Source: Rossellomorea sp036867415 (GTDB lineage: Bacteria; Bacillota; Bacilli; Bacillales; Bacillaceae_B). From it: a stretch of DNA of 64,000 nt. The DNA is taken from the NCBI RefSeq assembly GCF_036867415.1, contig NZ_JBAJHU010000001.1:310001-374000 (forward strand), written 5' to 3'. The position numbers were made by a program, and so were the translations under genes. The notes below the pieces were generated by a model, which was not told the DNA's origin, made no database searches, and saw nothing but the letters and a program-made list of their open reading frames with translations. Positions 59,287 to 64,000 of this stretch are shown here, in pieces. How positions within the stretch are numbered: position 1 is the stretch's first letter; every line of letters starts with the position of its first letter.

Positions 59287-59637
59287 ATGGAAATTTATCA
59301 ATTTACCAAAGAAACAGGAAAGAAAATCACTAAATTCAACTCTGATTTTGTGATGTCCCGTATCACGAAAACGGAGAAAGCGGCGCATATCGGATGTATG
59401 CATCTGGATGAAAATGGGGTGATTGGTTATCACCAGGCAGTCGTGCCGCAGCTTCTGTTGGTTGTAAGCGGAGAAGGCTGGGTTAGAGGGGAAACGGATG
59501 AATTCATCAAGGTTCACAGCGGGGAAGCGGTGTACTGGGAAAAAGACGATTGGCATGAAACGAAAACGGATAAGGGGCTGACTGCCATTGTAATAGAGAG
59601 CGAAGAGTTGGACGCTTCGGTTTTGAATGCTATATAG
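59287..59637 (+). CDS. Cupin-domain protein
   Basis: 116-aa single-domain cupin. Motif 1 is GYHQAVVPQLLLVVSGEGWV and motif 2 VHSGEAVYWEKDDWHETKT; the His/Glu pattern is reduced, with His in the HQ and WHE positions. TTGGAGG precedes ATG 59287 by 8 bases; the frame extends to 59233 without support. Probably a small binding or isomerase-like protein, function unknown. Confidence 0.87.
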   Translation: MEIYQFTKETGKKITKFNSDFVMSRITKTEKAAHIGCMHLDENGVIGYHQAVVPQLLLVVSGEGWVRGETDEFIKVHSGEAVYWEKDDWHETKTDKGLTAIVIESEELDASVLNAI

Positions 59638-59684
59638 AAAAGGCTGCTAAACAGTGAAGTTTTCATTTGGGGGAGAGATATAAT

Positions 59685-59930
59685 TTGGAGAAAATTTTAG
59701 TGAAAACAGGGATATATTCATTTATTATTTCTTTTTTCTTATTTGTAGCTTTTTTTAAAAGAGAAAAAATGACAACTGATTTTGAAGGGATGAGTTCGTA
59801 TGAGGTAACGCCGTTTTCCCAGTTTTTCTTTCAAATCTTCCGGTATTCGGTCATCATTTCTATCATTGGCGTCGTCATAGCATGTGCGTATTTGTTTTAT
59901 ATGAAGAATGAGACTTCTAAAAAGGAGTGA
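59685..59930 (+). CDS. Small membrane protein (81 aa)
   Basis: Two hydrophobic segments (GIYSFIISFFLFVAFFKRE and SVIISIIGVVIACAYLFYM) separated by a 30-residue outer loop. The TTG start at 59685 lies 7 bases after GGGGGAGAG; no ATG is available. Function unknown. Confidence 0.65.
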   Translation: MEKILVKTGIYSFIISFFLFVAFFKREKMTTDFEGMSSYEVTPFSQFFFQIFRYSVIISIIGVVIACAYLFYMKNETSKKE

Positions 59931-59954
59931 CACTCCTTGGGAAAGCAGTGGGAA

Positions 59955-60008
59955 CACAGAGATGGTTCCCCTGCTCCTTACGCAAAAGAACCATCCCTGT
60001 GCTTTTTT
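59955..60008. terminator. Terminator between convergent genes
   Basis: CACAGAGATGGTTC (59955-59968) pairs with GAACCATCCCTGTG (59988-60001) with one mismatch, followed by six T on the plus strand. Confidence 0.85.
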
Positions 60009-60011
60009 ACA

Positions 60012-61151
60012 TTACTGATAATTAACAATCGCCGGACTCGGGTCCATCTTCAATACTTCTTCCGGCGTCAGGACCGGTACGTCTTTATCATAGAAGATCT
60101 TGAAGCCGCCATACTGGTTCGGTTCATCACGAATGTATTTTCCGTACAGGGCCTGCTTGTCTGCAGCCGGTCCCCAGCCGTCAAAGTTGATGGCGACTTC
60201 GACGTTTTCAGTCGGCTGAATCGCGTCTTTATGCGTCAGGACGGGACCGGTGAATTGGTGTACGAGGACCAGTTTATCCGGCAGGTTGTTCTTTTCCGTA
60301 AGTTCCGAAATATACTCGACTGCCTCCTGGATTTTCCTTCCGTCTACCTGCCCGAGATCTTCGCCGGGTTTCTCCCCTTTTGCGACGTGGAATTCGGTAT
60401 CGATCGCCAGGTGTACCTGCGGGTGTTTAAGCCATTTCTCGACCATTTTAACCTGATTCATGACGGTGTCCGTCCCAAGCTGGATATCAAGGATCACAAG
60501 CGCGTCATGCTTCTCCGCAAGCTCCACATACGTTTCAATGTTTTCCTCAGACGTCATCCGCACATAATCCCCGTCAGGACCCGGAGCATTCTGTGCCATC
60601 GTCGTGATCAACTCGATCGTCGGCACCGCAGGACGGCCGGGATCGAGATCGGAGTATGCCTGTGTCTGTTCCTTCAATTTCTTCATGAACTCTTCCGGCT
60701 CGAGCGTACCCAGAATCCCCATATGTACAGACTGCGGCGTCCCATAGTAGGTAACCAGCCGATGATCCTTCAACGGTCCATCGGAGAGATCTTTTGCGCC
60801 TTTTGCCAGCGTTTCACCCAGAGGAACCTCTCGTTCGGTATTCTCCTCCTGCTTTTTTTCACCAGCATTATCTTCATCAAGATTTTCTTCCTCAGGAATT
60901 TCCTTTTGTTCCTCTTTTGACAGACGTTCCTTCAGAGGAACAGCATCTTCAGCTGGTTCCAGCGCTTTAAAAGGCTGTTGGGATTCTTCCTTTTTCTTTT
61001 CATTCGTTTCTTCATCTTGTTTCTTTTCCTCTTTTGACTTGTCCTGTTCTGAAGACGTGACTTCCTTACCCGTCTTCTCGGACGTCGAAGAATTGGAGCA
61101 TGCCCCCAGTATAAGCAATCCGGCTGAAAGAATCAGCGATAATTTTTTCAT
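60012..61151 (-). CDS. Large secreted lipoprotein of unknown function
   Basis: 379-aa lipoprotein with lipobox ILGAC (Cys18). Residues 25-115 are a strongly charged Lys/Glu linker (TGKEVTSSEQDKSKEEKKQD and similar), suggesting a long surface spacer. The C-terminal domain from about 130 (HRLVTYYGTPQSVHMGILG) has barrel-like motifs: VILDIQLGTDTVMNQVK, VHLAIDTEFHVAKGEKPGED and LVLVHQFTG, which look like a TIM-barrel glycosidase-like fold. ATG 61151 follows GGGGGAGTGG; GTG 61157 is in frame. No enzyme family was recognised with certainty. Confidence 0.8.
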   Translation of the reverse strand: MKKLSLILSAGLLILGACSNSSTSEKTGKEVTSSEQDKSKEEKKQDEETNEKKKEESQQPFKALEPAEDAVPLKERLSKEEQKEIPEEENLDEDNAGEKKQEENTEREVPLGETLAKGAKDLSDGPLKDHRLVTYYGTPQSVHMGILGTLEPEEFMKKLKEQTQAYSDLDPGRPAVPTIELITTMAQNAPGPDGDYVRMTSEENIETYVELAEKHDALVILDIQLGTDTVMNQVKMVEKWLKHPQVHLAIDTEFHVAKGEKPGEDLGQVDGRKIQEAVEYISELTEKNNLPDKLVLVHQFTGPVLTHKDAIQPTENVEVAINFDGWGPAADKQALYGKYIRDEPNQYGGFKIFYDKDVPVLTPEEVLKMDPSPAIVNYQ

Positions 61152-61333
61152 GGCCACTCCCCCTTTCTACACAGAAGATTATGGAGGAATATGAAACCTA
61201 TGTAAAACAATTTGATATTTTTCTTGGTTGGAAGATTCTGAGAATCCGAGTAAGGCTTAATTTTTCCAGAAAAGGAATCTTAGGGAAGTTTGTCGAATGT
61301 TTCTACTAGCGATTAAATTGGAGTGAGCTGGTA

Positions 61334-62467
61334 ATGGAATTTAGGATAGATAGTGAATGGTTTAGTAAAGCGATTTCTGATGTCAGTAAAGCAGTATCCA
61401 TGAAGACACCTTTCCCGATTTTGACCGGAATTAAGATTACGGCCCATCAAGATTCCTTGATGCTGATCGGAAGCAACTCCGATCTTATTATTGAAAAAAT
61501 GATTCCTTTGACGATAGACGGTGAGAAGATACTTGAGGTAAATCAAACTGGCAGTGTGGTGTTAACGGCCAAATATTTAAGTGAAATTGTTAAGAAGTTA
61601 CCACGGGGCAACATGCATGTAAAAGCGGACGAGAAGCAAATGATCACCCTGCAATCCGATGAAATTGTAACCAGTCTTAACGGGTTCCGTTCTGAAGAAT
61701 ATCCGAGTCTTCCTGAAATTGACGAAACCAATCACGTAAGGATCTCCAGTTCAGAATTAATCGACATGATTAAACAGACTGCTTTTGCGGTTGCAAAGAA
61801 TGAAACCAGACCGATCCTGACAGGAGTCAATCTGTCATTCGAGGGAAACCGTCTGACGTGTGCTGCAACGAATTCCCATCGCTTAGCGGTAAGAGAACTA
61901 CCGATTGATTCAACTATAAAGGGTTCATTCATTGTGCCAAGTACAAGCCTGAACGAACTTATAAAGTTAATCCATAACAAAACAGACTTCATACATATTG
62001 TTGTATCGGAAAGCTATATGGCATTTAAATCAGATACTGCATCGCTTTATTCACGATTAATTGAAGGGAATTATCCAACCGTTTCAGGATTACTGCCAAA
62101 AGATGCGAAGACGGTCATAACCCTTGACACTAAAAAGTTATTAAAAGGAATTGACAGGGCATGTCTATTTGCAAGTGAATGGAAAAATAACAATGTGTAT
62201 GTAGAAATCAAAGATGGTACGAAAATAAAGATTTCCTCCAACTCCTCAGAAATAGGGAAAATAGAAGAAACACAGCCTATAAAGAGCATAGACGGAGAAA
62301 TGGAGTTAAGCATCTCACTGGATGGGAATTTTCTAATGGATGCTTTAAGAGCAATAAAAGAGGAAGAAATAAGAGTAAGCTTCGGTGGATCAATGAAACC
62401 CGTGTTGATCGAACCTATCGGAAATTCTACTTGTCTGCATCTTATTTCTCCGGTGCGGTCGTATTAA
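61334..62467 (+). CDS. dnaN: DNA polymerase III sliding clamp (beta subunit), second copy type
   Basis: 377-aa ring-forming clamp. All three DnaN domains are recognisable: PFPILTGIKITAHQDSLMLI, TRPILTGVNLSFEGNRLTCA with ATNSHRLAVRELPI, and the C-terminal LISPVRSY, equivalent to the usual LxLPVRTY tail. The location is not next to dnaA or recF, so this is probably an extra paralog as known from some Bacillus species. TGGAGTGAG lies about 10 bases before the ATG. It may replace or modify clamp function under special conditions; that is inference. Confidence 0.9.
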   Translation: MEFRIDSEWFSKAISDVSKAVSMKTPFPILTGIKITAHQDSLMLIGSNSDLIIEKMIPLTIDGEKILEVNQTGSVVLTAKYLSEIVKKLPRGNMHVKADEKQMITLQSDEIVTSLNGFRSEEYPSLPEIDETNHVRISSSELIDMIKQTAFAVAKNETRPILTGVNLSFEGNRLTCAATNSHRLAVRELPIDSTIKGSFIVPSTSLNELIKLIHNKTDFIHIVVSESYMAFKSDTASLYSRLIEGNYPTVSGLLPKDAKTVITLDTKKLLKGIDRACLFASEWKNNNVYVEIKDGTKIKISSNSSEIGKIEETQPIKSIDGEMELSISLDGNFLMDALRAIKEEEIRVSFGGSMKPVLIEPIGNSTCLHLISPVRSY

Positions 62468-62609
62468 TTTTCTTATTAATGGGAGCAATGGCTGGAGACC
62501 TTTCAGTGATGTTCAGCTATTTCATTATCTATTATTTTCTATTAGGCAGGATCGTTTATTAACATCACAATATTTTAATTATGAAGAGAGAATAAATGAA
62601 GTGCCTATA

Positions 62610-62831
62610 ATGGACAGATTATTCGGAGCATTAATTATTTCATTAGTTTTATTAACTTCAGCATTGCTATCGGTGATACTATCTTCTGAAGAAGGTTTCA
62701 TTTTCTCGGTAGTCTGTATAGGATTGTCAGCATTAATCGGCATAATACTGCTTACTACCGGTAAAGAAGAAATACCTGGAAAACTGCTATCTGACGAAGA
62801 TGTAGAAAAGGAGTTAGATGATAAACCCTAA
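62610..62831 (+). CDS. Small membrane protein (73 aa)
   Basis: Two hydrophobic segments (LFGALIISLVLLTSALLSVI and FIFSVVCIGLSALIGIILL) and an acidic tail SDEDVEKELDDKP. ATG 62610 or GTG 62601 could start it; neither has a strong ribosome binding site. It follows the clamp gene by 142 bases. Function unknown. Confidence 0.6.
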   Translation: MDRLFGALIISLVLLTSALLSVILSSEEGFIFSVVCIGLSALIGIILLTTGKEEIPGKLLSDEDVEKELDDKP

Positions 62832-62908
62832 AAGCTAAGCTTTTCATTATATATAAGCTTAATCCAAGAAAATCATTTTTCTTTATATAAATTTCAAGGA
62901 GGATGTAC

Positions 62909-63682
62909 ATGAACTATAAAATTGTCTTCCTCGACGTCGACGGAACCATCACTCACCACGAAAACGGCAGCATTCCAAATTCCACAGTCGAGGCGATTAA
63001 TACGTTGATTAGTAAAGGGATAAAGGTGGTGGCTGCGACAGGAAGGCCATTGTCCATGTGCAAGGAACTAGAAGAGTTAGGAATCGGCACGTTTATCACA
63101 GCAAACGGCGGTTACGTAAAACATGGGCATGAAGTGATTCATAAAGTGCCGATGGATCGGACAATCGTTCAGGAAGTGGTGGAATTTGCGAAAACAGAGA
63201 ATAACGGATTGTCCTTTTACACAGAAGGGTTCAGTATGAATGGTGTTACAGAAGGAGGGATTTTGACGGCACTGAAGGAAACACTGTCTCTTGATGAATA
63301 TCCTGAAACGAATTCCTCAATCCATGAGGAAGATGTATTTTTACTGTGTCTGTTTGCAGATGATGAAACGGTGGGGAAGTACACAAAAACGTTCCCGCAT
63401 CTTACATTCAGACGGTGGCATCCTTATGTGCTGAATGTTTTGCAGGAGGATGTGTCGAAGTCCAGGGCGATAATGAAGACGCTGGAGTTTTTCGGAATCG
63501 ATCAATCGGAAGCGATTGCCTTTGGTGACGGGGAGAATGATATCGATATGCTCGAATTGGCAGGGCTGGGAATCGCGATGGGGAATGGCAGCGAAAAATT
63601 AAAGGCTGTTGCGGATTTTGTGACGAAGCCGTCGGGTGAGGACGGGATTGAATTTGCGTTAAGGAAGTTTGCTGTGATTTAG
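62909..63682 (+). CDS. Cof-type HAD phosphatase
   Basis: 257-aa sugar-phosphate phosphatase of the Cof/YwpJ group. Motif I VFLDVDGTIT, motif II VAATGRPLS, a C2-type cap (from about residue 80 to 185), the lysine in VSKSRAIMKTLEFFGI, and motif IV FGDGENDIDMLELAG are all present. AAGGAGG is 6 bases before ATG 62909; ATG 62903 overlaps it. Substrate likely a sugar or cofactor phosphate. Monocistronic as far as visible. Confidence 0.92.
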   Translation: MNYKIVFLDVDGTITHHENGSIPNSTVEAINTLISKGIKVVAATGRPLSMCKELEELGIGTFITANGGYVKHGHEVIHKVPMDRTIVQEVVEFAKTENNGLSFYTEGFSMNGVTEGGILTALKETLSLDEYPETNSSIHEEDVFLLCLFADDETVGKYTKTFPHLTFRRWHPYVLNVLQEDVSKSRAIMKTLEFFGIDQSEAIAFGDGENDIDMLELAGLGIAMGNGSEKLKAVADFVTKPSGEDGIEFALRKFAVI

Positions 63683-63759
63683 ATTATTGTTTGATGAACT
63701 GCTGGGGGAAGAAACCCTGAGGCAGGGCACAATTTAATAAAAAAGAGAGGGGTTCCACA

Positions 63760-64000
63760 ATGAATCATCCAGACTTAAAAGCAAGATCACCTTGGTCAGA
63801 ATTAAATGATGTTCAAGCTGTGAAAATTTCTCCGGTAGATAACAAAATCAACCACGATATAACGATCCCTGGGAGCAAAAGTTTTACCAACAGAGCATTG
63901 ATCATGGCTGCTTTGGCCCGCGGAACGTCCACTTTGAGCGGTATCTTGAAGAGTGATGATTCGTATTGGTGCATTGATGCACTCAGAAAGCTTGGCATTA
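63760..64000 (+). CDS. aroA: EPSP synthase-like enzyme (AroA), 5' part only
   Basis: Start of a 3-phosphoshikimate 1-carboxyvinyltransferase-type protein of the shikimate pathway, cut by the window end after 80 codons. The signature IPGSKSFTNRALIMAALARG is the phosphate-binding motif of AroA/MurA enolpyruvyl transferases, and TLSGILKSDDSYWCIDALRK is typical of the AroA branch. AGAGGGG precedes the ATG by 7 bases. An N-terminal extension (MNHPDLKARSPWSELND) is longer than in most Bacillus AroA proteins. It may be a second aroA. Confidence 0.85.
   Translation, partial: MNHPDLKARSPWSELNDVQAVKISPVDNKINHDITIPGSKSFTNRALIMAALARGTSTLSGILKSDDSYWCIDALRKLGI

Noticed and set aside
59937..60920. 327-codon plus-strand ORF
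   Set aside because: It is the antisense shadow of the lipoprotein gene at 60012-61151, which has a lipobox, good start and consistent codon use.
62468..62572. Short hydrophobic frame (about 25 codons) after the clamp gene
   Set aside because: Two possible ATGs exist but neither has a ribosome binding site at workable distance; too short to support.

Overview
The window looks like chromosome from a low-GC Gram-positive Bacillaceae (Bacillus/Rossellomorea type). The basis is strong AGGAGG-type ribosome binding sites, frequent TTG/GTG starts, Rho-independent hairpins after many genes, B. subtilis-type Zur boxes, a fructosamine (frl) operon, an RsbR paralog, DUF2089, CD3324 and CBO0543 family proteins, and an Est30-type esterase. 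No rRNA, tRNA, CRISPR array, phage or complete insertion sequence was seen.

Layout. 1-8784: a peptide-type ABC importer (two ATPases and two permeases on the minus strand, the binding protein divergent on the plus strand), followed by two tandem cytosine-deaminase-like amidohydrolases and an EamA exporter. This is probably one uptake and breakdown unit for an unknown nitrogenous compound. 9042-18420: an RCC1-repeat protein, a methyltransferase, several membrane proteins of unknown role, an RsbR-like STAS protein, and a DUF2089 operon in which two of three genes are frameshifted. 18608-22595: a MocR regulator, an MFS transporter and a flavin amine oxidase. 23145-24719: a Zur-controlled AdcA-ZinT zinc-binding lipoprotein without its permease or ATPase. 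25338-31872: the fructosamine operon frlB-O-N-M-D with a GntR regulator and a HAD phosphatase; no ATPase gene is present, so a shared MsmX-type ATPase elsewhere is likely needed.

32119-41065: an accessory stretch rich in small repeats, with a CD3324 protein, a beta-lactamase-fold hydrolase, a second CBO0543 protein, a coiled-coil protein built from 42-bp DNA repeats, an XRE regulator with three operators, a DUF421 protein, lipoproteins, a 2H phosphoesterase and a subtilisin-type protease. 41967-51563: a run of small enzymes (DinB, two NUDIX, FMN-binding, DUF4937, HAD, GNAT, ASCH, two alpha/beta hydrolases, MBL fold, P-loop kinase). 51952-54170: six small membrane proteins in a row. 54722-58516: an ascorbate-type PTS operon with its PRD regulator. 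58809-64000: HIT, cupin and lipoprotein genes, a second DNA polymerase sliding clamp, a Cof-type HAD phosphatase and the start of an AroA-like gene.

The most unusual content is non-coding. Three dispersed arrays (34966, 41545, 54258) each hold six units of 20 bp with the consensus TCAGCATAAATC. The order of unit variants is the same in all three and each array ends in a stem-loop. A second, unrelated 20-bp array (AAGCCACTT units) directly follows the third. Also notable are a 314-bp element bounded by perfect 11-bp inverted repeats, a 150-bp highly structured repeat in two copies, three near-identical promoters, and several coding genes broken by a single in-frame TGA, a one-base frameshift or a lost start codon.
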